Notes under the pieces: model-generated
Database searches by the model: none
What the model was told of the DNA's origin: nothing
The model's input: the letters and a program-made list of their open reading frames with translations, nothing else
NCBI RefSeq assembly: GCF_007829035.1
Contig: NZ_VIVQ01000001.1
Coordinates: 1-64,000, forward strand
Source of the DNA: Rudaeicoccus suwonensis
GTDB taxonomy: Bacteria; Actinomycetota; Actinomycetes; Actinomycetales; Dermatophilaceae
DNA length: 64,000 nucleotides
Reading direction: 5' to 3'
Shown here: positions 43,652 to 53,490 of the stretch, in pieces
How positions within the stretch are numbered: position 1 is the first letter of the stretch
Layout of the letters: each line of letters starts with the position of its first letter
Program-made: the position numbers and the translations under genes

Positions 43652-44080
43652 ATGGCCGACAAAGAAGCAGCCGAGCCGTGGGTGCGCACGGTGCGCCTGC
43701 CGTGGTTGACCGATGCCGTCCCGGCCGCACGTGCGGAGATCGTGCGTGACCTGATTCGTGGCGGGTTGTCCGAGCAGGTTGCTCAGGAGGCCGAAACGGT
43801 CGTGGCCGAACTCGTCGCCAACGCGATCCTGCACGGTCGCCCGATGCCCGATGGCAGCGTCCGCGTGCACTGGCGCGCGCGTCCGCCGCGCGTCGAGGTC
43901 GAGGTCACCGACGGTGGTTCCGAGAAGACGCCGACTCCGAAGCCGCAGTCCGATTGGGCGCTCAGCGGCCGCGGCCTGCGGATCGTGCGCTCGCTCGCGT
44001 ACGAGTGGGGCGTCAGCAACGACGACGGCCACACGACGGTGTGGGCGGCGCTCGGCGGCCCGTCGCGTCGCCGCGTCTGA
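43652..44080 (+). CDS. ATP-binding protein of the anti-sigma/HATPase type
   Basis: The 142-residue protein is a single HATPase domain: EAETVVAELVANAILHG (N box), VEVEVTDGGSEKTP (G1-like) and LSGRGLRIVRSLAYEWGV (G2). This is the RsbW-like group of small kinases in actinobacteria, which bind anti-anti-sigma factors or sigma factors. No partner gene is nearby. GGGGAG lies eight bases before ATG 43652. Confidence 0.88.
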   Translation: MADKEAAEPWVRTVRLPWLTDAVPAARAEIVRDLIRGGLSEQVAQEAETVVAELVANAILHGRPMPDGSVRVHWRARPPRVEVEVTDGGSEKTPTPKPQSDWALSGRGLRIVRSLAYEWGVSNDDGHTTVWAALGGPSRRRV

Positions 44081-44181
44081 GCCACGAGAACTCGGCCACC
44101 CCTCCACCGCCCAGGACGCGCACGGTAGCCCTCGCCACCTTCTGCAGCCCCGACACGCGGACTTCGCCCCGCTTCACCGGC

Positions 44182-44222
44182 ACTCTGCGCTGCCCCGAAT
44201 GGCGGGGCAGCGCAGAGTCTTT
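44182..44222 (+). terminator. Rho-independent terminator after the HATPase gene
   Basis: ACTCTGCGCTGCCCCG (44182-44197) pairs perfectly with 44203-44218 through a five-base loop, followed by CTTT. The 16-bp stem is the strongest terminator in the window. Confidence 0.9.
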
Positions 44223-44285
44223 ACCGAGCATGTTCGACGAGCGTGACCTCTTCAGCCCCGTCGCGGTGCGAAGCGGTGCCGTCAC

Positions 44286-44291
44286 TAGGGT
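44286..44291 (+). promoter_or_regulatory. Leaderless -10 box of the DUF5926 gene
   Basis: TAGGGT followed by eight bases and the ATG at 44300, with no SD. The same hexamer stands before the HAD gene at 53773. Confidence 0.5.
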
Positions 44292-44299
44292 GGCTGGCC

Positions 44300-45178
44300 A
44301 TGGGTAAGGCTTCCAGGCGCAAAGGCGCCGCAGCAGGTGCGACCGGCAAGACACGCAGGGCCCGGGTGCCGTTCGCGGCGCGGCCGTTCGAGGGCCTGGC
44401 GGGTGAGACCGAGTGGGTCGCGATGCGCGAGCTCCTCCCGGCGGCGACCGCGCGGATCCAGTTCACGTATGACGGTGCACCCCGTTCGGCGACTGTCGCG
44501 ACGGTGCTCCCCCTTGTCTGGCCGGCACTGCATCGCGCCGACGGCGAGGTGCTGGTGGCCATGCAGTTCGGTGGGGGATCCGGCGATCTGAGTCGCGATC
44601 TCGCTGCCGCGCTGCTGGCCGGCGCCGCTGCCGAACCTGGTCAGCCGGTGACCGCGGCCCCGACCGTCACGGCCGAGACCCCGCGACTGCAGGACATCCT
44701 CGTCGACGGCGCGTTCGAGGCCGAGTTGCACGACGGCTTCGATTTCTGGGTCGGCGACCAGGAGCTCGACGAAGAAGGCGCGGCCTCCATGCAGGCGGCG
44801 AACGAGTCCGTTCCGCCGACAGAAGCGCTGCCCGCGGCACCCTCGGCATACTGGTGCCAGATCGGCGAACGTACCTACGTGCGCTGGATCCTGCCGTATG
44901 ACGAAGACCTCGCCACCTCGGCGCTGGCGCGTCTGCACGCGGCTGGTGAAGGTTCGCTCGGGCGGGGTCGTCTGCTGGGTGCCTTCCGCACCTGCGGACT
45001 GCTGGTGCCGGTGTGGGAGGTCGACGCCGCAGCAGAACCCGCGTCATACGACAGCGAGATGGGGCAGCTGCGCGAGCGGTTCGAGGGCGCGCTCGCGTCG
45101 CTGGAGTCGTCTCCGCTGACCGACGACGAGCGGCGCGCTCGGGCCGGCCTGGTGAGCCGGCAGATCACGATTCGCTGA
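44300..45178 (+). CDS. DUF5926 family protein
   Basis: The 292-residue soluble protein begins MGKASRRKGAAAGATGKTRR, a basic tail common in this actinobacterial family, then PFAARPFEGLAGETEWVAMRELLPAATA and a C-terminal SYDSEMGQLRERFEGAL with acidic stretches. Databases sometimes label such proteins as SecA-like, but no SecA motor motif is present. Function unknown. It overlaps the convergent membrane-protein gene by 14 bases. Confidence 0.8.
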   Translation: MGKASRRKGAAAGATGKTRRARVPFAARPFEGLAGETEWVAMRELLPAATARIQFTYDGAPRSATVATVLPLVWPALHRADGEVLVAMQFGGGSGDLSRDLAAALLAGAAAEPGQPVTAAPTVTAETPRLQDILVDGAFEAELHDGFDFWVGDQELDEEGAASMQAANESVPPTEALPAAPSAYWCQIGERTYVRWILPYDEDLATSALARLHAAGEGSLGRGRLLGAFRTCGLLVPVWEVDAAAEPASYDSEMGQLRERFEGALASLESSPLTDDERRARAGLVSRQITIR

Positions 45179-47273
45179 GCGGCTCCGAAGGCTCCTTGGT
45201 GTGGTGCACGGCCATCAGGATCAGCATTGGCGCGACGATCACCATGCCGGTCGGCGGGATCGAGGTGCCCGAATCGTTCGACAGGAATCCGAGCAGCCAG
45301 CACACGGTCGTTGCAGCAAGGCCTTGACCGAGCATCGGCACCTGATCCACCAGCGGGGTCAGCAGGCGCCCGGGCCACAGGTGCGGCAGGGCCAACGCGA
45401 GGATCACCAGCGCCAGCAGAATGGGCACGAGCATCGTGTACCAGGTGCCCGTGAGCATGGTCCAGTTCGCCTGCCAGATGCGCTCGACGCCGGTGAGTTC
45501 GCCGTGATCGCGCAGCGCAGCGATGAAGTCACCGAGGTGGGTGCGGTATTTCGGCGGGCGCAGGTAATCCAGCACGGCGAGCGTCCCTACGATGCCGACG
45601 CTGGTCGCCAGGATCACGATGACCCGGCGCCAGGTCAGGCGCAACCCCGCGGCATTGAGACCCAGATAGGCGAACGCCGGGAACATCGCCAACGGTCCTC
45701 CGCCGTCGGCGCCCCACGTGGGGTTGCCGTCGACGGCGAGGGCGGTCAGACCGATGAGTATGACGGTGGCGAGCGCCAGTCGCCGATGATCGCGCGATTC
45801 CAGCTGGCCGGCCAGCACTGCGGCGAGCATCAGCGCACTCGTGGCCAGCAGGGCGTAGCCCACGTTGCCCATGCCGAAGAAGCGGCCGCCGTAGACCGGT
45901 TGCAGGCCCATGATCGAGGTGAGTTGCAAGGCGGAGCCGTGCGTGGTGTCGAAGACGATGGTGAGCATGGTCACGGCCGCTATGAACAACGCCGCCCCGA
46001 AACGCCACCGGCGCCACGGCCCGAAGACCGCAACCACGGCGAGCAGCACCATGATCGCGGCGATGCCCCAGCCGAGCGCCACACCGCTGTGGTCGAAGTG
46101 CCACCAGCGGAACAGGCCGATCAGCCACGTCGCCACCGGGAAGCAGCCGCCGGCCGCAGCCACCAGGGACAGCCACATGCGCAGCGGGGCGCTGAGCGAG
46201 TGGCCGCGGCGGCGAAGCATCAACCACCAGACACCACCGATGATCAGCCCGACGCCGACGCCACCGAGGCAGCGCAGCATGATCGGCGCGACCAGTGCGT
46301 GCTCGACCGAGAACTGACGCGCCAGCGTGCTGGCGTCCACGATTGCGCTGTCGCCTGCGGGGCGCGGTTGCACCACCGGAGTGCGGCCTTCGGGCAGGTG
46401 CGGCGCCTTGGCGCCGAGTCGGCTCAGCACCAGCGCTGACAGATCCGTCGTCTGCACCAGTCCGGGCTGCTGGGTGGAGATCGAGGTGAGCAGCCCGTGC
46501 GGCACGCCGGGACCGGAAATGACGACCGTGTGCATGACCTCCGGCCCCCACGCGTCGGCGAAGCCGGCCACCACGATGGTCGCGTTGGCGGGAGCTCGTT
46601 TGAGGAGTTGGCCCAGCAGGGTGTCGTCGGGCGTGGACATGCTGATGAACGTGATCGGGCACGCGCTCAGGTCGACGTTCGTGACATCGGGCGTGTAGTG
46701 CTCGACGACGCCTGCGTGGTTGGCGGCGCCGAGGGCGGCGTCCGGGCCGGCCGCGGTGATGCATTGCCCGATGGCAGGCAGGCTTGTGCCGAGGCGACCG
46801 ATGTCCGCCGGTTGCGGGCGGCTGAGCGTCAGATGACGCCACTTGGCCCACAGCGGGTAGTTCGCGGTCGCGGTCTGTCCGGCTGCCGGTGCGCCACCGG
46901 GCTGATCCGGAACCAAAGTCGCCGCACACGGCTTGGGTTGCTTGCCCGCCGGCGTCGCTGGGACCGAGAACCCGATCGTCGTACGGGCGCCGGCCGAGAA
47001 CGTCAGCCAGGACTGGTTGGAGCAGCTGTGCTCACTGAGATCGCGAGTGGCCAGCGCACCGACCGCGCCGCGTTCGGCGAGTGACCACAGCGCCGGGGTG
47101 CGGGCAGGACTGACGTCGTTCCAGCTCAGGGTTGGTTGCGAGATGACGATGATCGGGCCCGGCTGCGTGATCGACACAGCGGCCGGCCACGCGGTGATCC
47201 ACGAGATCGCATACGAAGCGCCCAGGACGACTGCTGTCACGGCTACGACCCACGCCAGCCATCGTCGGAGCAT
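45165..47273 (-). CDS. Polytopic membrane protein with phosphatase-like ectodomain
   Basis: The 702-residue protein has an N-terminal helix (WLAWVVAVTAVVLGASYAI), an outer domain of about 290 residues with alkaline-phosphatase-superfamily flavour (IVISQPTLSWNDVS, SWLTFSAGARTT, FISMSTPDDTLLGQLLKRAP, then TVVISGPGVPHGLLTSIS), and about ten helices in its C-terminal half. The usual metal-binding Asp/His residues are not obvious, so it may be catalytically dead. The TAGCCT before its ATG suggests a leaderless start. It is convergent with DUF5926 and divergent from pheA. Confidence 0.72.
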   Translation of the reverse strand: MLRRWLAWVVAVTAVVLGASYAISWITAWPAAVSITQPGPIIVISQPTLSWNDVSPARTPALWSLAERGAVGALATRDLSEHSCSNQSWLTFSAGARTTIGFSVPATPAGKQPKPCAATLVPDQPGGAPAAGQTATANYPLWAKWRHLTLSRPQPADIGRLGTSLPAIGQCITAAGPDAALGAANHAGVVEHYTPDVTNVDLSACPITFISMSTPDDTLLGQLLKRAPANATIVVAGFADAWGPEVMHTVVISGPGVPHGLLTSISTQQPGLVQTTDLSALVLSRLGAKAPHLPEGRTPVVQPRPAGDSAIVDASTLARQFSVEHALVAPIMLRCLGGVGVGLIIGGVWWLMLRRRGHSLSAPLRMWLSLVAAAGGCFPVATWLIGLFRWWHFDHSGVALGWGIAAIMVLLAVVAVFGPWRRWRFGAALFIAAVTMLTIVFDTTHGSALQLTSIMGLQPVYGGRFFGMGNVGYALLATSALMLAAVLAGQLESRDHRRLALATVILIGLTALAVDGNPTWGADGGGPLAMFPAFAYLGLNAAGLRLTWRRVIVILATSVGIVGTLAVLDYLRPPKYRTHLGDFIAALRDHGELTGVERIWQANWTMLTGTWYTMLVPILLALVILALALPHLWPGRLLTPLVDQVPMLGQGLAATTVCWLLGFLSNDSGTSIPPTGMVIVAPMLILMAVHHTKEPSEPLSES

Positions 47274-47453
47274 CGGACAAGGCTACGCGGTGGGACTTCA
47301 TGCTCGGTGCACGGCGGCCGTGTGGCGCCTGAACGTCCGATGGGCACTGTCAGAATGTCGTGTCCTGTCCTCGGACGCCGCGTTGCCGGAGCGTCGTCAC
47401 GCCGTAATCTCGCGGTGGTGATCGTCGTTGGGGCGCGGGAAGAGTGAGGCGCA

Positions 47454-48422
47454 ATGAAATACGGATTCCTCGGGCCGGTCGGCACCTTCACCCAGGCGGC
47501 GCTGCTCGCATGGCGGCCGGCGGCGAGCGCCGAGCACGTGGCCTGCCCGTCGGTGAACGTAGCGCTGGCACAGGTGCGCTCCGGCGAGCTCGACGCGGCG
47601 ATGGTGCCGATCGAGAACTCCGTCGAGGGCGGAGTGTCGGCAACGCTGGACGCACTGGCCGCAGGTGAGCCGCTGCGGGTCATCGGCGAGGTGCTCGTGC
47701 CGATCACCTTCGTCCTCGCAGCTCCCGAAGGAGTGGAGTTTTCCGAGATTCGCGCGGTCGGCACGCACCCGCACGGCTGGGCCCAGGTGCGCGGCTGGAT
47801 GGCGGCCAATCTGCCCGACGCGGTTTATGTCCCGACGCTGTCGACGGCTGCCGCCGCGACGGATCTGCTCGCGGCGCACACCGACACTGCCCCGGCGTAT
47901 GACGCAGCCGTGTGCGCGCCGGTGGCCGCGGCCGGTCTCACGGTCCTGGCTGACGACATCGGTGACAACAAGACCGCGGTGACGCGATTCGTGCTCGTGG
48001 CTCGACCGGGATGGCTGCCGACCCCGACAGGGGCCGACAAGACCACGATCGTGGTCTACCAGCACACCGACCGCTCCGGTGGTCTGCTCGAACTGCTCGA
48101 GCACTTCGCCGCTCGTGACATCAACATGACCCGCCTCGAGTCACGACCGACCGGTGCAGCCATGGGCAGCTACTGTTTTTCCATCGACTTCGAAGGCCAC
48201 GTGCGCGACGAACGCGTCGGTGAGGCGCTCATGGGTTTGCACCGGGTGGCGGCGCAAGTGGTCTTCCTCGGGTCGTATCCCCGCGCGGACGGGCAGGCCG
48301 CTGCGACCACTGAGGCTGCGAGCAATGCGCGCTTCCGACAGGCGCAGGACTGGCTGCGCGGATTGCGCGATGAGCCCGCAGAGGGCGCGACGAGCGGACT
48401 GCGTCGGTCCGGTCGCTCGTGA
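47454..48422 (+). CDS. pheA: Prephenate dehydratase
   Basis: The 322-residue protein starts KYGFLGPVGTFTQAA, contains MVPIENSVEGGVSATLDAL, then NKTAVTRFVLVARP with the catalytic Thr-Arg-Phe near 177, and an ACT domain with RLESRPTGAAMGSYCFSIDF, the phenylalanine-binding ESRP motif. It makes phenylpyruvate in phenylalanine synthesis and should be feedback-inhibited by phenylalanine. GTGAGG precedes the ATG. Its stop abuts the sortase stop on the other strand. Confidence 0.95.
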   Translation: MKYGFLGPVGTFTQAALLAWRPAASAEHVACPSVNVALAQVRSGELDAAMVPIENSVEGGVSATLDALAAGEPLRVIGEVLVPITFVLAAPEGVEFSEIRAVGTHPHGWAQVRGWMAANLPDAVYVPTLSTAAAATDLLAAHTDTAPAYDAAVCAPVAAAGLTVLADDIGDNKTAVTRFVLVARPGWLPTPTGADKTTIVVYQHTDRSGGLLELLEHFAARDINMTRLESRPTGAAMGSYCFSIDFEGHVRDERVGEALMGLHRVAAQVVFLGSYPRADGQAAATTEAASNARFRQAQDWLRGLRDEPAEGATSGLRRSGRS

Positions 48423-49112
48423 TCAGGCGGGTTTGGTCCAGACCACGTAGTTGTTGAGGTGGTGCCCGTCGATCATCGGCGAGTCGATGTCGCAGGTGAT
48501 GAGCGTGACGACCGGGGTCGAACTGCCGCCCCACACCCGTTGGTCGGTGGTCAACTGGGTTTTGGGAACCGACTGTTCGCTGGTCACGACGAGATTGACC
48601 ACCTTGCCGTTGCTGCAGCTGACCACCACGCTCGCGCCGATGGCGGTGTTGCGCAGGTGATAGAAGTTGTCGGGCCCGTCATACGTGACGTGCCCGGCGA
48701 TCACGGCGATGCCGTCCTGGCCCGGCTGCGTGGATTTGTCGTACCACATGGTCGTGTGCGCGGGCGGGTAGATCTGACCCTGGGCGTTGGTGCCCATCGC
48801 GATGACCTTCTCGTTGATCCCGACGGACGACACCGTCAGGTGATCGGGGATGCACGCGGCTCCGGCGGGATTCGCCGCCAATGGAGTGCTGTGCGAGGTC
48901 GGATTCGGCACGACACCGGCTGATGAGGAGCCGGATGTGGAGCCGTTCGGCGGGGTCGCGGTGAAGTTCGTGCCGCTGTCAGTGGGAGAGTTCGTGTCGC
49001 CGCGCAGGCCGAGGTACATCGCTCCGGTTCCCACCAATGCAACGGCGACACCGATCGTGACGACGACGGACCCGCTTCTGGTCTGCCTGTTTTTGCCGTC
49101 GTGCTGCGTCAT
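48423..49112 (-). CDS. Class F sortase with altered active site
   Basis: The 229-residue protein has an N-terminal membrane anchor (VVVTIGVAVALVGTGAMYLGL), a Ser/Thr/Pro spacer and a sortase fold: IPDHLTVSSVGINEKV, GIAVIAGHVTYDGPDNFYHL with His141 and TPVVTLITCDIDS with Cys207. In class F the third residue is an Arg in a segment like HYRDNVVV; here it reads HHLNNYVVW, so the Arg is replaced by Leu. It may be slow or use another residue. No sorting-signal protein is adjacent; the riboswitch-operon proteins lack LPxTG. Confidence 0.85.
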   Translation of the reverse strand: MTQHDGKNRQTRSGSVVVTIGVAVALVGTGAMYLGLRGDTNSPTDSGTNFTATPPNGSTSGSSSAGVVPNPTSHSTPLAANPAGAACIPDHLTVSSVGINEKVIAMGTNAQGQIYPPAHTTMWYDKSTQPGQDGIAVIAGHVTYDGPDNFYHLRNTAIGASVVVSCSNGKVVNLVVTSEQSVPKTQLTTDQRVWGGSSTPVVTLITCDIDSPMIDGHHLNNYVVWTKPA

Positions 49113-49213
49113 TCCTGCGCCTTCGCCGTCGTCGGGTGGATCGGCTTCGATTATGACTGTTGCTTTCCGACCGGCAGCGGCGAGTCAGCTGTGAACCGGG
49201 TGGGTGGCTGCGT

Positions 49214-50719
49214 TCAGGCTCCGGCAGCGACCGGCTCCTGTGGTCGGACACGTGGGGTGACGGCAGACACCGCAACCATCACGATGATGTTGGCGACCAG
49301 GGCTACGAGACCGATGGCGACGTGGTGCATCCCGCTCGGCAGGAAACCGAATGTCGTGACGCCCTTGTCGTAGATCGCAGAATCCAGCGAGAACCACGTG
49401 ACCAACAGTGCACCGACCACCATTCCGGAGGTCGCTCCCCACGCGCTGATCGGGTTCTTCTTCAGCAGGCTGGCGAGCATCGACGGAAGCAACTGCGTGA
49501 CGAACGCGTAACCGAGCAGCAGCAGGTTGACGATCGCCTGACCCCCTTGGAACAACAGGTACAGGGAGACGAGGGCGACGACCGGCACAGAGGCTTTCGC
49601 CACGACGGACGTCGATGTGGCGGTCGCCTTCGGAAACAACGGTTTGTACAGATTCGAGGAGATCAGCGTGCCGCACGTGGTCAGCAGCATGGCGCCTGGG
49701 ACCAAAGCGCAGAAGAGCCCTGCCGCACCGACCAGACCGACGATCCACTGCGGCAACTCCTGGGTCACGATCTCCAGCAGGGCATTGTTCGCGCCGCCGG
49801 CCGGTGCGGATTTCAGTGCCAGCGCCGCCGTGAAACCAATGAAGAAGACGAACAGGATCACGAGCTGATAGAGCGGCAACAGGACGGCGTTACGGCGGAA
49901 CGTCTTGGGACGTTCGGCGGCATACACGGCTCCGAAGTAGTGCGGCCACATGAAGAAGCCGAGGGTCGACATCAAGATGTTGCTGATGAACCAGCCCATG
50001 TCGTAACCGGGCTCGCTCAGATGGAGTGACACCCCGTTGTGTGACCAGGCCGCAGGAAGACCGTCGCCGTCGAGGTGATGGAACAAATGCTCGAAGCCTC
50101 CACCGATGTGCAGCGGGAGGTAGATCCCGAGGATCACGACGATGACCAGCACGATGACGTCCTTGACGATCGCGTTGGTAGCGGCAGCGTGGATGCCGGA
50201 CACCACGACATACGCAACGAGCGCCACAGCTCCGCACCATTCGGCGGTGGTCGTAGAGATCTTTCCGTACGACGTGGCGTTGACGATGATGCCGAGACCG
50301 GCCAGTTGCAGCTCCAGGTAGGGGACCATGGCCACGATGCCGACGATCGCCACGACGGTGCCACTCGTGCGCGACTTGTATTTCGCGACCCACCAGTCAG
50401 GTTGCGACAGCAGGCTCATCTTCTTGCCATAGCGCCAGATGGCCGGAGCCAGCCAGTAGGAGATGACGTAGGCGAGACTGCCGTAACACAGGATGTAGTA
50501 GGCAGCACCGCCATGGGCGTAGGCCCATCCGGATGCGCCGAGAAAGGTGAACGTCGTGTAGATCTCGCCGGCGAGCAGGAGGAAGACGATGAGAGAACCG
50601 AAATTCCGGCCGCCGACACTCCAGCCTTCCAGATCCATCTTCTTGCCGCGGCGAGCCCACAGTCCCAGCCCGAGGGAAAGGGCGAAGAAGACGATGAGTA
50701 GCGCCAGCGCCGCATTCAT
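49214..50719 (-). CDS. Sodium:solute symporter family transporter
   Basis: The 501-residue protein has 12-13 helices in the SSS fold: EGWSVGGRNFGSLIVFLLLAGEIYTTFTFLG, YGSLAYVISYWLAPAIWRYGKK, GYDMGWFISNILMSTLGFFMWPHYFGAVYAAE. Paired with a DUF3311 protein, this branch imports small monocarboxylates such as acetate, pyruvate or propionate with sodium or protons. Its ATG overlaps the DUF3311 stop by ATGA, so they form an operon. The exact substrate is not readable. Confidence 0.9.
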   Translation of the reverse strand: MNAALALLIVFFALSLGLGLWARRGKKMDLEGWSVGGRNFGSLIVFLLLAGEIYTTFTFLGASGWAYAHGGAAYYILCYGSLAYVISYWLAPAIWRYGKKMSLLSQPDWWVAKYKSRTSGTVVAIVGIVAMVPYLELQLAGLGIIVNATSYGKISTTTAEWCGAVALVAYVVVSGIHAAATNAIVKDVIVLVIVVILGIYLPLHIGGGFEHLFHHLDGDGLPAAWSHNGVSLHLSEPGYDMGWFISNILMSTLGFFMWPHYFGAVYAAERPKTFRRNAVLLPLYQLVILFVFFIGFTAALALKSAPAGGANNALLEIVTQELPQWIVGLVGAAGLFCALVPGAMLLTTCGTLISSNLYKPLFPKATATSTSVVAKASVPVVALVSLYLLFQGGQAIVNLLLLGYAFVTQLLPSMLASLLKKNPISAWGATSGMVVGALLVTWFSLDSAIYDKGVTTFGFLPSGMHHVAIGLVALVANIIVMVAVSAVTPRVRPQEPVAAGA

Positions 50720-50976
50720 GCGTCGTCCTCATCGTCGGTGTTGGCCGGATCAGTCTTGTAGACGATCGCCATACAGACCGAGGTCAGTACGACGGAAATG
50801 GTGATCCACGTGAGTAGGAAAGGGAAGCCGGCAATCGTCGGTGAGGTGCGGTTGACGAATGGAGCGCACACCAGCATCAAGATGAAGGGGATGGCGGCAA
50901 GGGCTATGTGCAGCTGATGGATCCGGGGGCTAGGCGCGTGCGGGGCTGAGTCGGTTCTACGTGATTGTCGAGACAT
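50716..50976 (-). CDS. DUF3311 small membrane protein
   Basis: An 86-residue protein with two helices (LHIALAAIPFILMLVCAPFV and AGFPFLLTWITISVVLTSVCMAIVY) separated by NRTSPTIAG, then an acidic tail. DUF3311 proteins almost always precede an SSS transporter and are thought to be accessory subunits. It leads the operon and overlaps the transporter by ATGA. Confidence 0.88.
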   Translation of the reverse strand: MSRQSRRTDSAPHAPSPRIHQLHIALAAIPFILMLVCAPFVNRTSPTIAGFPFLLTWITISVVLTSVCMAIVYKTDPANTDDEDDA

Positions 50977-51046
50977 AACGCTCCCAATTCCGCATTATGG
51001 AAAAAGCATTTCGTCCCGAGATTGAATCCGTATCGCGTCAGACCTG

Positions 51047-51958
51047 TCAAGGACAGCAGACCACGAGCGCACCGGGATCGACGCTGAAGCGCACCGTTCG
51101 CGCCGGCCCCAGCACGTCCCCGTCGACCTCCACCAGGCATGACCGGTCGACCGACACCGTCAGCTCGCGAACGCCATGGCGCTCCAATGCCTGCGAGCCG
51201 CGCTTGGAGCGCACGATCACCTTGGTGATGACAGGTGCCCATCGCAGCCCGCCGCCGCGAAGCACCACCGCGTTGAGCAACCCGTCGTCGACGACGGCAT
51301 CCGGCATCAGCTTCACGCCGCCGGCGAGCAGTCCGCAGTTGCCCACGAGCACGCTGCTGACATCGCGCTCGAGGTGGGTGTCGTTGTCGAACTGCAGACG
51401 CGCGGTGATCAGGTCGTGCATGAAATGCCGCAGCCCCACCAGCGGATACGCCAACCAGCCGACGCGTGATTTCAGCCGGTCATCGGTGGTGTCCATGATG
51501 TCCGCGTCCAGGCCGATGCCACCCATCACCAGGCTGATGTCGTCGGGGCCGAAGTCACCGTCACCGTCGACATCGCGCGCGACGCGCATGACGTCGATCG
51601 GGCGTTGGGTGCCGTTCAGCGCAGCTTCGAGACCGGCAGCGAAGTGGCCGACTGGCAGTTTCAGCTGGCGGGCCAGCAGGTTGCCGGTTCCACTGGCGAG
51701 CACCGCCAGCGGCGTGCGTGAGGCCAGGAGTCCGGCTGCGACATACCGAACGGTGCCGTCACCGCCAAGGGCAGCCACCAGATCGACGCCCTCGGCGACC
51801 GCAGCGACCGCTTGTTCGGTGCCCGGCGACTCCACGGTGGTCTCCCACCACAGCGGGTCAGCCCAGCCGTGGGCGTGGAAGACGGCGGTGAGCTGGTTGC
51901 GCAGCTCACGGGGACGCTTGATTTTGCTGGGGTTGACGATGACGGCGGCGCGTTGCAT
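51047..51958 (-). CDS. Diacylglycerol kinase family lipid kinase (YegS/DagK-like)
   Basis: The 303-residue protein has the lipid kinase catalytic fold: [34 protein letters not shown] with the conserved [21 protein letters not shown] and a C-terminal beta domain ([28 protein letters not shown]). It probably phosphorylates diacylglycerol or a related lipid at the membrane. A GGTGA lies before the ATG. It is divergent from serS with about 100 bases between. Confidence 0.92.
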   Translation of the reverse strand: MQRAAVIVNPSKIKRPRELRNQLTAVFHAHGWADPLWWETTVESPGTEQAVAAVAEGVDLVAALGGDGTVRYVAAGLLASRTPLAVLASGTGNLLARQLKLPVGHFAAGLEAALNGTQRPIDVMRVARDVDGDGDFGPDDISLVMGGIGLDADIMDTTDDRLKSRVGWLAYPLVGLRHFMHDLITARLQFDNDTHLERDVSSVLVGNCGLLAGGVKLMPDAVVDDGLLNAVVLRGGGLRWAPVITKVIVRSKRGSQALERHGVRELTVSVDRSCLVEVDGDVLGPARTVRFSVDPGALVVCCP

Positions 51959-52043
51959 TCGCGGTCACCGTCCTCGTCGTTCCTCGCGTGCGGGCAAAGC
52001 CTTGCCGACAGATATCGGTTGCAACCTACCGCCCCGGCCCGCG

Positions 52044-52049
52044 TAGCCT
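52044..52049 (+). promoter_or_regulatory. Leaderless -10 box of serS
   Basis: TAGCCT is followed by seven bases and GTG 52057; no SD is present. The identical hexamer precedes the membrane-protein gene that starts at 47273. Confidence 0.55.
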
Positions 52050-52056
52050 TCCATTC

Positions 52057-53370
52057 GTGATCGACATCAAATTCTTGCGGGACAACCCGGAGGTGGTGCG
52101 TGCCAGCCAGCGCGCCCGCGGGGCGGACGAGGGCCTGGTCGACCAGATCCTTGCAGCGGACGAGAAGCGTCGGTCCTCCCTGGCGGAGTTCGAGAGCATG
52201 CGCGCCGAGCAGAAGTCGGTCAGCAAGAACGTCGGTGCCGTCATGGGCCGAGTCGCCGCAGCTCGCAAGCAGGGCGCGCCCGATCTCGCCGCGCTCGAGG
52301 CTGACGCCGACCAGGTGCGTGCCCGTGCCGGCGAGCTCGCCGCTGCGGTCAAGGAACGTGAGGCCGCGGCCGATGTCGAAGGCGCGGAGTTCGAGTCGCT
52401 GCTGAAGAAGCTCGCCAACGTCATCATCGACGGCATCCCGGCCGGTGGTGAGGACGACTACGTCGTGCTCGAGCACGTCGGCGAACCCACGACTTTCGAT
52501 TTCGAGCCGCTGGACCACCTGGCGCTGGGCGAGAAACTCGGCGCCATCGACATGGAACGCGGCGCGAAGGTGGGCGGCGCCCGGTTCTACTTCCTCTCCG
52601 GCGTCGGCGCCCGTCTCGAGCTCGCACTGCTGCAGATGGGTATGTCGCAGGCCATCGAGCACGGCTTCACCCCCATGATCACGCCCACGCTCGTGCGTCC
52701 GCAGATCATGGACGGCACCGGTTACCTCGACGCCCACGAGGACGTCTACCACCTGCCGGACGACGACCTCTATCTCACCGGTACGTCCGAGGTCGCGCTC
52801 GCGGGCTATCACGCCGGCGAGATCCTCGACCTGTCCGGCGGTCCGAAACGCTACGCCGGCTGGTCGGCCTGCTACCGCCGCGAGGCCGGCTCGCACGGCA
52901 AGGACACCCGGGGCATCATCCGCGTGCACCAGTTCCACAAGGTCGAGATGTTCGTCTACTGCGATCCATCGCAGGCCGAGGCGGAGCATCAGCGGTTGTT
53001 GGACTGGGAGAAGGACATGCTCGCCAAGGTCGAATTGCCCTACCGGGTCATCGACACCGCGGCAGGCGACCTCGGCGGCTCGGCAGCGCGCAAGTTCGAC
53101 AGCGAGGCCTGGGTGCCCACCCAGGGTCGCTACCGCGAGCTGACCTCGACCTCGAACTGCACGACCTACCAGGCGCGCCGGTTGAACACCCGCTTCCGTG
53201 GCCCGGACGGTCGCACCGAGCCGGTCGCCACCCTCAACGGCACCTTGGCTACGACTCGCTGGCTGGTCGCGATCCTGGAGAACCACCAACAGGCCGACGG
53301 CTCCGTGCGGGTTCCCGTGGCGCTGCAGCCCTTCCTCGGTCTCGAGGTGCTGGAGCCGGTGGCCCGGTGA
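52057..53370 (+). CDS. serS: Seryl-tRNA synthetase
   Basis: The 437-residue protein has the N-terminal coiled-coil arm (residues about 30-100) that grips tRNA-Ser, and a class II core: [41 protein letters not shown] (motif 2) and [13 protein letters not shown] leading to [20 protein letters not shown] (motif 3). It charges tRNA with serine in the cytosol. GTG 52057 opens the family start ([13 protein letters not shown]); the longer frame is not needed. Confidence 0.97.
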   Translation: MIDIKFLRDNPEVVRASQRARGADEGLVDQILAADEKRRSSLAEFESMRAEQKSVSKNVGAVMGRVAAARKQGAPDLAALEADADQVRARAGELAAAVKEREAAADVEGAEFESLLKKLANVIIDGIPAGGEDDYVVLEHVGEPTTFDFEPLDHLALGEKLGAIDMERGAKVGGARFYFLSGVGARLELALLQMGMSQAIEHGFTPMITPTLVRPQIMDGTGYLDAHEDVYHLPDDDLYLTGTSEVALAGYHAGEILDLSGGPKRYAGWSACYRREAGSHGKDTRGIIRVHQFHKVEMFVYCDPSQAEAEHQRLLDWEKDMLAKVELPYRVIDTAAGDLGGSAARKFDSEAWVPTQGRYRELTSTSNCTTYQARRLNTRFRGPDGRTEPVATLNGTLATTRWLVAILENHQQADGSVRVPVALQPFLGLEVLEPVAR

Positions 53371-53490
53371 ATCCGGTGCGACCGCCAGGTCCGGCGCCGG
53401 GCACGTTCGTCCACGGTGTCCTGTTCGCTCGCACACTCACGTTCGAGCAACCTTCGGCGCCGGCCGTCCGCGGGCGGGATCCGCGTCGTC

